Source: Dinoroseobacter sp039192165 (GTDB lineage: Bacteria > Pseudomonadota > Alphaproteobacteria > Rhodobacterales > Rhodobacteraceae). From it: a stretch of 64,000 nucleotides of DNA. Position numbers and translations under genes: made by a program. Positions 52,703 through 60,696 of the stretch are shown in pieces. Every line of letters starts with the position of its first letter. Position 1 is the first letter of the stretch. Location: NCBI GenBank assembly GCA_039192165.1, contig JBCCXD010000001.1, positions 186,001 to 250,000 of the forward strand, written 5' to 3'. The notes beneath the pieces were generated by a model. The model searched no databases, was not told the DNA's origin, and was given only the letters and a program-made list of their open reading frames with translations.

Positions 52703-54508
52703 TTAAACGACAACACCGGCGCCGGCGCTGACCGGCCCGACCTGCTGACGGAAAACCTCGAACAACTCACGGCCTATTCCGAATTGATTGGGGGACATAT
52801 CGGGATGCTGCATGGGCCGTGAGTCAACGCCTTCAGTCAGCACCTCAAGTACGCCGTTCACAGCGTCCACCCGGATCAGATCCCCATCCTGAACCCGCGC
52901 AAGAAGCCCGCCGTCTAACGCTTCGGGCGAGACATGCAACGCCGCGGGCACTTTGCCCGAAGCGCCCGACATCCTGCCATCGGTGACCAGCGCGACTCGC
53001 AGGCCACGATCCTGCAACACGGCGAGGATCGGCGTCAGAGAATGCAGTTCTGGCATCCCATTCGCTTTGGGCCCCTGATACCGGACGATCACGACGGTAT
53101 CTTCTGTAAATTCGCCCGCCTGGAATGCCGTTTTGACGTCGCTTTGGTCCTGAAAAACGCGGGCCGGTGCTTCGATAACATGGCGGTCTTCGGCCACTGC
53201 GGACACTTTCATCATGCCCCGTCCGAGATTGCCTGCGAGTTCCTTTAGCCCCCCGCTGCGAGCAAACCCATCCGCGACCGGGCGCAGTATTTTTTCGTTC
53301 AATGTGTGCGTTGGGCCTTCGACATAGGTCAGCGCTCCCTCAAGCACCTTTGGGTCCTGGGCGTAATCCGCCAACCCGTCACCAAAGACGGTTTTTGTGT
53401 CGGGGTGCAGAAGGCCGGCCTCAAGGAGCTCTCCGATCATGAACGCCAATCCACCAGCAGCGTGGAAGTGGTTCACGTCTGCGAGACCATTTGGGTAAAC
53501 GCGCGCCATGAGAGGCGTCACTTCCGAAAGATCAGCGAAGTCTTGCAGATCAAGGATCACGCCCGCCGCCCGTGCCATGGCGGGCAAATGAATGACAAGA
53601 TTTGTCGAACCTCCCGTCGCCATCAGACCGACGATGCCGTTTACGAAAGCCTTCTCATCAAGTACGTCGCAGACCGGTCGGTACGCATTACCGAGGGCCG
53701 TTATCGATGCCAAACGCTCGGTTGCCGCGTCTGTCAGCGCATCGCGCAAGGGCGTGCCGGGGTTCACGAACGACGCGCCAGGCAAATGCAGACCCATGAA
53801 CTCCATCAACATCTGATTGGTGTTGGCAGTGCCGTAGAACGTGCAGGTTCCTGGCCCATGGTACGATGCCATTTCAGCGGCCATCAGCTTGTCGCGCCCA
53901 ACTTCTCCGGCTGCAAATTGCTGGCGTACCTTGGCTTTTTTGTCATTGGCAAGCCCGCTCAGCATTGGTCCCGCCGGGATGAAAACACCGGGAAGGTAGC
54001 CAAAGGTGGCCGCAGCAATGATCAAGCCCGGCACGATCTTGTCGCAAACGCCAAGATAGGCAGCGGCATCAAACGTGTTGTGGCTGAGCGCCACCCCGCT
54101 TGCCAGCGCGATGACGTCACGGGAAAAGAGGCTTAACTCCATCCCGGTTTGGCCTTGCGTGACCCCGTCGCACATTGCAGGGACCCCGCCCGCGACTTGT
54201 GCTGTCGCACCGACACGCCGCGCGGCATCCTTGATGCGCGCAGGATAAGTCTCAAACGGCTGGTGCGCTGAAAGCATGTCGTTATACGCGGTCACGATGC
54301 CAATATTCGGCTGACGTGATTTTGACAGCGCGTCCTTGTCATCCCCCATCGCCGCATAGGCGTGCGCCTGATTTCCGCAAGACAGATGCGCCCGGCGTGG
54401 TCCATCATCAGCGGCGCGGCGCATACGAGACAGATACTCACTGCGCGCTTGCTGTGAGCGGGCAACGATCCGGTCGGTTACGGTGGCGACTGTGGAATTC
54501 AGAGTCAT
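52703..54508 (-). CDS. edd: Phosphogluconate dehydratase
   Basis: 601-residue IlvD/Edd family dehydratase with Fe-S cysteines (e.g. AMCDGVTQGQTGMELSLFSR and CTFYGTANTNQMLMEFMG). It converts 6-phosphogluconate to KDPG in the Entner-Doudoroff pathway. Start ATG at 54508 gives the standard N-terminus (TVATVTDRIVARSQQARSEY). A CceR-like box lies about 59 nt upstream of the start, and eda is 12 nt downstream. Confidence 0.96.
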   Translation of the reverse strand: MTLNSTVATVTDRIVARSQQARSEYLSRMRRAADDGPRRAHLSCGNQAHAYAAMGDDKDALSKSRQPNIGIVTAYNDMLSAHQPFETYPARIKDAARRVGATAQVAGGVPAMCDGVTQGQTGMELSLFSRDVIALASGVALSHNTFDAAAYLGVCDKIVPGLIIAAATFGYLPGVFIPAGPMLSGLANDKKAKVRQQFAAGEVGRDKLMAAEMASYHGPGTCTFYGTANTNQMLMEFMGLHLPGASFVNPGTPLRDALTDAATERLASITALGNAYRPVCDVLDEKAFVNGIVGLMATGGSTNLVIHLPAMARAAGVILDLQDFADLSEVTPLMARVYPNGLADVNHFHAAGGLAFMIGELLEAGLLHPDTKTVFGDGLADYAQDPKVLEGALTYVEGPTHTLNEKILRPVADGFARSGGLKELAGNLGRGMMKVSAVAEDRHVIEAPARVFQDQSDVKTAFQAGEFTEDTVVIVRYQGPKANGMPELHSLTPILAVLQDRGLRVALVTDGRMSGASGKVPAALHVSPEALDGGLLARVQDGDLIRVDAVNGVLEVLTEGVDSRPMQHPDMSPNQFGIGRELFEVFRQQVGPVSAGAGVVV

Positions 54509-54566
54509 TGCTACCTCCTGAAGAGCCGGTCCAATGCTACGTAGAACGACTGCATGCGGCGTACAT

Positions 54567-54580
54567 TGTTAGCGCTAACT
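54567..54580 (-). promoter_or_regulatory. CceR-like operator upstream of edd
   Basis: TGTTAGCGCTAACT contains the perfect palindrome GTTAGCGCTAAC and matches 13 of 14 positions of the consensus. It lies 58 nt before the edd ATG on the reverse strand, in the promoter region. Confidence 0.65.
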
Positions 54581-54707
54581 TATCAAGCCTGCTTTCCCAG
54601 ACGGCATGAATATCAGGTCAAAGCGGCTATGCAGAGCCGGCATTGGTAACCCGGCATGAAGCCCCTTATTTTTTTATCAACACCAGAAAAGCACATCGGA
54701 GCAGACC

Positions 54708-54860
54708 ATGAAACCGGAAGCATATCTGAGCCATGAAGAATTGGCCCGTATCGAAGCCCGCGTACACCGCATGCGCGCCGAAGCAACTGCGGAAGCTTTT
54801 TTCGCACTAAGAAACTGGTTGCGTAAGCAGCTGACCTTCGGCGCAACTCACAAGGCTTAA
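54708..54860 (+). CDS. Small conserved-looking hypothetical protein (50 aa)
   Basis: 50 codons: MKPEAYLSHEELARIEARVH followed by an Ala/Glu helix and a basic end (LRNWLRKQLTFG). GGAG lies 7 nt before the ATG. The helical, charged pattern resembles small RSP_7527/DUF1127-like proteins of Rhodobacteraceae, but I cannot name the family with certainty. It is too short to be found by common length cut-offs. It ends 52 nt before the methyltransferase gene. Confidence 0.6.
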   Translation: MKPEAYLSHEELARIEARVHRMRAEATAEAFFALRNWLRKQLTFGATHKA

Positions 54861-54912
54861 GCGCGCGAGCGGAAGGCCTTTCGCCTGCGCAACCGACCCG
54901 TTAGAGGAGGGC

Positions 54913-56109
54913 ATGACCAATGCCCTCCCCCGCATAAGACTGAAACCCAAGGCCGACGCGCGCGCGCTGCGCCACGGTATGCCCTGGGTCTATGCTGATG
55001 CTCTGGTGCTTGACCGCCGTACAAAGGCGCTTGCACCCGGTACGATTGCAACGCTGGAGGACGCAAACCGCGCTCCACTGGCCACTGTCGCCGTCACGCC
55101 AGGCTCCAAGATCGCAGTTCGGGTCTTAGACCTCACCCCTGATCTCGAAATCGACGGCGCATGGATCGCCGGGCGCCTGACACGGGCGCTTGCGCTGCGC
55201 GCGCATATCTACGATGCGCCGTTTTACCGGCTTGTGCATGCTGAAGGCGATGGGATGCCGGGGCTTATCATCGACCGGTTCGGTGATACCTGCGTTGTGC
55301 AGCCGAACACAGCTTGGTCTGAAACATGTCTGCCCCAGATTGCAGACGCCTTGGCCGAGGTTGCAGACATCAAGCATTTGCTCAAGTCAGCCTCGGGTCG
55401 CGCTCGTGGTCTCGAAGGTCTCGACGATGTCTCCGGGCCGCTTCTCGGCTCTCCTCCGGACCGGGTACTCGTTCCAATGAACGGCGCAACGTACGTTGCC
55501 GATCTGGCAAACGGGCAAAAAACCGGTCTGTTTTTCGATCAGCGGCCAAATCATGCCTTTGCAGCAAGGCTCGCCGAGGGGGCGTCGGTTCTCGACGTCT
55601 TTTCCCATGTCGGCGGGTTCGCGTTGGCGGCGCTTGCGCAAGGCGCCGCAAGTGCGCTTGCCGTCGATGGGTCCGCAGCCGCGCTGGAGCTGGCAAAAGA
55701 AGGCGCCGAAATAACCGGCGTCGCAGACCGCCTCTCGACTCAAAAATCTGATGCCTTTGTCGCGCTCGAAGCACTGCGCGCAGAGGGCCGGACATTCGAT
55801 CTGGTGATCTGTGATCCTCCTGCCTTCGCGCCTTCTAAATCCGCTCTGCACGCGGGTCTGCGCGCCTATGAACGCGTCGCGCGCCTGGCGGCTCAGCTCG
55901 TGAGCCCGGGGGGATATCTGATGCTCTGCTCCTGCTCGCACGCAGCAGATTTGTCAAAATTCCGCGCTGCCTCCCTGCGTGGGGTCGGACGGTCCGGGCG
56001 GACCGGCCAGATCATCTATACCGGCACGGCAGGGCCAGATCATCCGCTCCATCCGTTCCTCGGAGAGACAGGGTATCTGAAAGCACTTGCGCTACGGCTC
56101 GACGGATGA
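54913..56109 (+). CDS. Class I SAM-dependent rRNA methyltransferase (RlmI-like)
   Basis: 398 residues: an N-terminal PUA domain (LKPKADARALRHGMPWVYAD), a central linker domain and a Rossmann methyltransferase domain with NGQKTGLFFDQRPNH, LDVFSHVGGFALAALAQG and CDPPAFAPSKSALHAGL, as in RlmI/K-type 23S rRNA cytosine-C5 methyltransferases. Cys in the catalytic motif region is CDPPAF. It overlaps the PIN gene by 4 nt. Confidence 0.9.
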   Translation: MTNALPRIRLKPKADARALRHGMPWVYADALVLDRRTKALAPGTIATLEDANRAPLATVAVTPGSKIAVRVLDLTPDLEIDGAWIAGRLTRALALRAHIYDAPFYRLVHAEGDGMPGLIIDRFGDTCVVQPNTAWSETCLPQIADALAEVADIKHLLKSASGRARGLEGLDDVSGPLLGSPPDRVLVPMNGATYVADLANGQKTGLFFDQRPNHAFAARLAEGASVLDVFSHVGGFALAALAQGAASALAVDGSAAALELAKEGAEITGVADRLSTQKSDAFVALEALRAEGRTFDLVICDPPAFAPSKSALHAGLRAYERVARLAAQLVSPGGYLMLCSCSHAADLSKFRAASLRGVGRSGRTGQIIYTGTAGPDHPLHPFLGETGYLKALALRLDG

Positions 56110-56660
56110 GCGAGCGGATCCTTCTTGATGCGTGCGTGCTTTACCCCACGCTGTTGCGCAAGGTGCTGATTGGCAGTGCCGAACGCGGCCTCTTTGTGCC
56201 ACTCTGGAGTCCGAGGATCCTTGATGAATGGCGCCACGCGGCGGCCCGATCCGGTCAGACTGAAGCAGCCCTTATTGACGCTGAAATAGCACGACTATCG
56301 GTAGCCTTCCCAGACAGTACAGCCTTGCTCGCCAATGGGTCCGAAGAAGGGCTATCGCTGCCTGACGCTGATGACGTACATGTGCTGGCCGCCGCACTGT
56401 CTGCCCGGGCAGACAGCCTTCTGACCCTGAACCTAAAGGATTTCCCGACGCGGACCCTCACGCGCTACGGCCTGTTCAGGCGCGAGCCAGACGGCTTTCT
56501 TTTGGAGCTGCTGGCGGAGCACCCGGACACAATGCGCTCGCTTGTCGCCGGCGCTGCAGAGGAAGCGGCCAGACGCATCGGCGGAGAGACAACCCCGCGC
56601 AGCGTGCTGAAACGGGCCCGTCTTTCACGAATGGGCAAGGCACTCTACGCTGAGGAGTGA
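56106..56660 (+). CDS. PIN domain-containing protein (RSP_2648 type)
   Basis: 184 residues. The PIN nuclease fold shows ILLDACVLYPTLLRKVLIG (first Asp), ILDEWRHAAARSG, and SLPDADDVHVLAAALSARAD with the clustered acids. Metal-dependent ribonuclease activity is likely, but no antitoxin gene precedes it: the ATGA overlap is with the rRNA methyltransferase. It therefore may act in RNA processing rather than as a toxin. It converges with the M48 gene. Confidence 0.8.
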   Translation: MSERILLDACVLYPTLLRKVLIGSAERGLFVPLWSPRILDEWRHAAARSGQTEAALIDAEIARLSVAFPDSTALLANGSEEGLSLPDADDVHVLAAALSARADSLLTLNLKDFPTRTLTRYGLFRREPDGFLLELLAEHPDTMRSLVAGAAEEAARRIGGETTPRSVLKRARLSRMGKALYAEE

Positions 56661-57356
56661 TCAGGTCGCCGGAGTTACCCAACGATTTTCAAGCTTCTCT
56701 ATCGCTGAGATTCTTTCGTCGGTCTTGGGATGGCTCATAAGCCATGCAGGTGCCTGCGCCGCGCCACCACCTGTCACGAGCCCGTCGAGTTTTCGAAACA
56801 GAGATTTTTGTGGTTCGGTGCCTATCCCGATCTTGGTCAACAAAGCCGAAGCATAAGCATCAGCCTCATACTCGTCTCCGCGGGACAAGCGCGCAGCCAG
56901 AAGAGTGACAAGCGTGTTGGCAATCCAAACTCCGACATAGGGGATGAACCGCCCCAATACGGTTGCAAGCGCGACGCGGATCGCGTTCTGGCCCGAGAAA
57001 TCGATCATGCGACGTCGTGAATGGCCGAGCGCGACGTGACCCAGCTCATGCGCGATAACGCTGGCCATCTCCTCCGCACTGACCTCGTTTTGCTGATATT
57101 TTCGAAAAAACCCACGGGTTATGAAAATCCGCCCGTCTGGCGAGGCAAGACCGTTCACCGGGTCGACTTCGTAGATATGCACCTTGATATCCGCCAGATC
57201 GAGCGCATCCGCCATCTTATCGGTGAGCGCCTTCAGTTTGCGATCCGCAAGCAGCGTGGAGCGTTTGTCCAGCTCGCGGGCGGTGCGCTTGGCCCCGATC
57301 CAGTACAGACCCAGACCATAGAGAAGCGCCAGCAGAAGTGGTGTCAGTTTCAGCAT
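56661..57356 (-). CDS. M48 family metalloprotease
   Basis: 231 residues with an N-terminal membrane helix (MLKLTPLLLALLYGLGLYWI) and the zinc-binding HELGHVALGH motif (HExxH) followed by GDEYEADAYASALLTKIG (third ligand Glu). The second hydrophobic stretch lies before this. It may act in membrane-protein quality control like HtpX/LoiP. ATG at 57356 is chosen; an upstream ATG would add a Cys-containing tail overlapping the neighbouring gene. Confidence 0.88.
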   Translation of the reverse strand: MLKLTPLLLALLYGLGLYWIGAKRTARELDKRSTLLADRKLKALTDKMADALDLADIKVHIYEVDPVNGLASPDGRIFITRGFFRKYQQNEVSAEEMASVIAHELGHVALGHSRRRMIDFSGQNAIRVALATVLGRFIPYVGVWIANTLVTLLAARLSRGDEYEADAYASALLTKIGIGTEPQKSLFRKLDGLVTGGGAAQAPAWLMSHPKTDERISAIEKLENRWVTPAT

Positions 57357-57397
57357 AACTGGGATATGGGCTTTTCCGGCCTCGCCGCAACCCGCGA

Positions 57398-57694
57398 TCA
57401 ATCCTGCCGGCGCGCTTTCGCGCCGCCGCGGCGCTGTGGCGATGGTGCCTCTGCTGTCGCAGAGCGCAGAACCAGCGTCATTGGGTGTTCCGGGTCGCGG
57501 GTGCCGTAATGGGCCAACAGACGCGTTACAGCCTCCTGGGTTGGCACTGCCCCCATATCACCAAGAGACCAGTCAAGGAAAACCGTTCGGCAATCCGGAA
57601 GCGAGATTCCCTCAATCCGGTACGCCTCTCTGATCAGATCGCGAGGATCTACTTCGCGCACATGTTGCGGGAGACTTACAGGGGTGTCGCTCAT
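57398..57694 (-). CDS. Hypothetical protein translationally coupled to glnE
   Basis: 98 residues: MSDTPVSLPQHVREVDPRDL, then a core DCRTVFLDWSLGDMGAVPTQ and a basic C-terminus (PSPQRRGGAKARRQD). No domain is recognised. It is found between glnE and an M48 gene, and its ATG overlaps the glnE stop as ATGA. The position implies linked expression with nitrogen regulation, but function is unknown. Confidence 0.7.
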   Translation of the reverse strand: MSDTPVSLPQHVREVDPRDLIREAYRIEGISLPDCRTVFLDWSLGDMGAVPTQEAVTRLLAHYGTRDPEHPMTLVLRSATAEAPSPQRRGGAKARRQD

Positions 57695-60519
57695 AGGGAT
57701 TTCTCCTTCCGGGAGGCACAAACATCAAGCCCGGCTTCGATAAGTCCTGCCATGTTTAAAGACTGCTCCGCTATACGCGCCGACAAAACCTCAGCACTCG
57801 GATCATGTGTCTGAGACAAGACGAAACTGCGCCCCCCTTCTCCAAGTGCGGCGGGATCAATCTCGCCATCTGTCAAAAGGCGCCCTGCCATCTGCACCCG
57901 ACGGAGCATCGCATAATGCGCCGTCATATCGGCGCGCTGCGCAGCGCTCAGCAGGCCGCAGTTAAAGGCAGCGTCCAGCTGGCTATTCGTGTCATGGGTC
58001 GGACAAGCCGCCATAAGCCCGGCCATCTGTGCAAAAAGTTCGATGTCCTGCAGCCGACCAGGTCCGAGCTTTGCCTCCCATGCAGCTCTGGCAGGTTTCG
58101 CGGCGGCCAGCCGCACGCGCATATCCTGCACCGCTTGGACGATTTCCGGGCCGTGACCGGGCCCTTTCGCGGACAACAGACCTTGCCGGAAGCGCTCAAG
58201 TTCCCGCCCAAGCGCCTGGGCATCGGTGTTGGTGCCCGCAATAACGCGCGCGCGGGTCATGGCCAGATGCTCCCAAGTCCACGCATCCTCCGCCTGATAG
58301 TTCTGAAAAGCGCTCCAGCTCGTGGCGACCGGACCTTGCTTGCCGGACGGACGCAACCGCATGTCAATTTCGTAGAGCCTTCCTTCGGCCATAGGTGCAG
58401 ACAAGGCAGTGACCAGCGTCTTGGTCAGGCGCGCATAATAGGGTCCGGGCATCAGCGGCTTCGGGCCATCGGACATTTCTGTACCGGCCGCGTCGTAGAC
58501 CACGATCAGGTCGAGGTCAGATTGCGCGGTAAGGGTCGCAGCCCCAAGCGACCCCATGCCGACCAGCACGGCGCCCCGCCCTGGCGGCGATCCGTGGCGG
58601 AGCGACAGCTCGGCAGCGCAAAGTGGCCAGACCACGCGCAGCACGGCTTCGGCAAGATCAGTGTACTGGCGCGCAGCTTCCTCAGCATCGATCAGACCAC
58701 GCAACTGATGCACGCCAACCCGGAAATGCCACTCCTTCTGCCAGCGTCGCGCCGCATCCAGTCTGGCCTCGTAATCCCCCTGCCGAGCAAGTTGGTCATT
58801 CAATTCTGAAACAAGGGCCACTGCACCAGGCCAGGGGCTGAAAAATGGGCCGCCGATGACGCCGTCCAGAACCGAAGAATTTCGCGACAGATAGCGCGAC
58901 AGGCCCGGAGCGGTGGCACAAATATCTGCGATCAGATCTACAAGCTGCGGATTTGCTTCGAAAAGCGAAAAAAGCTGAACACCGGCCGGCAATCCGGCAA
59001 GAAATCCATCAAAGTTCTGTAGAGCTTCTTCCGGGCGCGCCGCCTGAGACAAGCGGCGCAAAATCTCGGGCAGCAGGCGCGCAAAAATCTCCTCTGCGCG
59101 CGCGGAGCGCAGCGCGGGGTAGCTGCGCCAGCGATCTGCGGCAGCGCTGGCGCCGGGAATTGGAACTTTTGGGGCCTCCGGCGCAGGGCCGCCATCCTCT
59201 GCCGCGCGCGGCGCAAAAAATGGCTCGGTCAGATGCGCAACATCGCCCAGACGCGCCCGCCAGGTGTCGGCCCAGGCGGCCAGATCGGTTTCACCGCATA
59301 AATAGGCGATGCGGCGCAATCCCTCTTCTGTCTTTGGCAGTTTGTGGGTCTGGGCATCATTGATCATCTGCACCCTGTGCTCCAGCGTGCGCAACTCCCG
59401 GTAATGGGCCTGCAACGCTTCGGCATCCGACTCCGACACCCAACCCTTTGCGGCCAGTGCCGAAAGCGACTCCTCCGTGCCGCGAAGCCGCAGGTCCGGA
59501 TCGCGCCCGCCGGCAATTATCTGGCGTGTCTGGGTGAAGAACTCGATATCACGAATACCGCCCTGCCCCAGTTTCAAGTCATGTCCCAGCAGGTTCAGCG
59601 GACCGTGAAGCCCTTTGTGCGCGCGAATTTTCAAGCGCATGTCATGGGCGTCCTGAATCGCCGCAAAGTCCAGGTGTTTGCGCCAGATAAACGGGGTCAG
59701 ACGGGCCAGATATGCCGCACCTGCGTCAAGGTCACCAGCGGCCGGGCGCGCTTTGATATGCGCGGCGCGCTCCCAGGTTCGGCCCAACGACTCGTAGTAC
59801 CGTTCTGCCGCCTCCATCGCGATGCAGACCGGCGTAACCGATGGATCCGGACGCAGCCGCAGATCGGTCCGAAACACATAGCCCTCTCCTGTCAGCTCGG
59901 ACAACAAGGCCATTGCCTTGCGGGTTACACGGACAAATCCCGCCCGCGCTTCAGCGAAGTCGGCCGGATCAAAGCGGGTTTCATCGAACAGACAGATCAG
60001 GTCTATATCGGAGGAATAGTTCAGCTCGTACGCACCCATCTTGCCCATTGCCAGCGCGACCATGCCTGCAAGTTCAGGCAACGCGTGCTCGTTTTGGCCT
60101 GGGATTTTGCCACGCTTCAGGTCTGGCTCCAGCGCCGTACGGAGCGCCGCCGACAGCGATGTATCGGCGAATTCCGTCAGGACCTGTGTCACCTGCGCCA
60201 GAGGCCATACACCGCCAAGGTCGGCGAGTGCGGTCAGAAGCGCCACCCGGCGCTTGGCCAGCCGCAACCCCTTCTTTGCAGTTTGCTCATCCAGCGTAGC
60301 CAACCCGGAAAGTTCTGATGCGATGGCTGCTTCGGGTGCGTCCAGCGCCCGTTCCAACCAGCCTCGCTCGTGGCCCAACAGAGACTGAAGAAACGGACTG
60401 CACCCTGCAACACCCCCGATGAGCTCAGCCACGGGGCCATTCCATCCCTCCCGGGCCACGGCTGCTTGATCGGCGTCGAAAGGCACAGGCAAGCGCGTTA
60501 TGCGCGATGCGAAACTCAT
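57691..60519 (-). CDS. glnE: Bifunctional glutamine synthetase adenylyltransferase/deadenylase
   Basis: 942-residue GlnE controlling glutamine synthetase by covalent AMP. The N-terminal half has the nucleotidyltransferase motif GKMGAYELNYSSDIDLICLF; the C-terminal half has GMGSLGAATLTAQSDLDLIV and YEIDMRLRPSGKQGPVATSW. Acidic pairs (DIDL, DLDL) are intact in both. Slightly shorter than E. coli GlnE. ATG at 60519, with tRNA-Val immediately upstream. Confidence 0.96.
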   Translation of the reverse strand: MSFASRITRLPVPFDADQAAVAREGWNGPVAELIGGVAGCSPFLQSLLGHERGWLERALDAPEAAIASELSGLATLDEQTAKKGLRLAKRRVALLTALADLGGVWPLAQVTQVLTEFADTSLSAALRTALEPDLKRGKIPGQNEHALPELAGMVALAMGKMGAYELNYSSDIDLICLFDETRFDPADFAEARAGFVRVTRKAMALLSELTGEGYVFRTDLRLRPDPSVTPVCIAMEAAERYYESLGRTWERAAHIKARPAAGDLDAGAAYLARLTPFIWRKHLDFAAIQDAHDMRLKIRAHKGLHGPLNLLGHDLKLGQGGIRDIEFFTQTRQIIAGGRDPDLRLRGTEESLSALAAKGWVSESDAEALQAHYRELRTLEHRVQMINDAQTHKLPKTEEGLRRIAYLCGETDLAAWADTWRARLGDVAHLTEPFFAPRAAEDGGPAPEAPKVPIPGASAAADRWRSYPALRSARAEEIFARLLPEILRRLSQAARPEEALQNFDGFLAGLPAGVQLFSLFEANPQLVDLIADICATAPGLSRYLSRNSSVLDGVIGGPFFSPWPGAVALVSELNDQLARQGDYEARLDAARRWQKEWHFRVGVHQLRGLIDAEEAARQYTDLAEAVLRVVWPLCAAELSLRHGSPPGRGAVLVGMGSLGAATLTAQSDLDLIVVYDAAGTEMSDGPKPLMPGPYYARLTKTLVTALSAPMAEGRLYEIDMRLRPSGKQGPVATSWSAFQNYQAEDAWTWEHLAMTRARVIAGTNTDAQALGRELERFRQGLLSAKGPGHGPEIVQAVQDMRVRLAAAKPARAAWEAKLGPGRLQDIELFAQMAGLMAACPTHDTNSQLDAAFNCGLLSAAQRADMTAHYAMLRRVQMAGRLLTDGEIDPAALGEGGRSFVLSQTHDPSAEVLSARIAEQSLNMAGLIEAGLDVCASRKEKSL

Positions 60520-60583
60520 GGCAGCAACCTGCGCCCGCGCCGGAACAGCGTCAATGGCGGGTTGAAGCTCGAACCGGGGAAAA

Positions 60584-60658
60584 TGGTGGGTGATAACAGA
60601 TTCGAACTGCTGACATCTTCGATGTGAACGAAGCGCTCTACCACTGAGCTAATCACCC
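60584..60658 (-). tRNA. tRNA-Val (anticodon CAC)
   Basis: 75-nt cloverleaf on the reverse strand: acceptor GGGTGAT/ATCACCC, D arm GCTC/GAGC, anticodon stem CTTCG/CGAAG with loop TTCACAT (anticodon CAC), T arm AGCAG/CTGTT (one G-T), and encoded CCA at 60584-60586. Confidence 0.96.
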
Positions 60659-60668
60659 GTAGCGGCGG

Positions 60669-60696
60669 GTTTAGCCAAAGCGGCACGCAGGTTCAA
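60669..60696 (-). promoter_or_regulatory. Candidate promoter of tRNA-Val
   Basis: On the reverse strand TTGAAC (60696-60691) and CTAAAC (60674-60669) are 16 nt apart, with the tRNA starting 10 nt later. The -35 overlaps the last codons of the neighbouring gene and repeats as TTGAACCTTGAAC. Confidence 0.4.

Noticed and set aside
56106..56660. PIN gene as a toxin of a VapBC pair
   Set aside because: No small antitoxin gene precedes it; it overlaps the rRNA methyltransferase instead.
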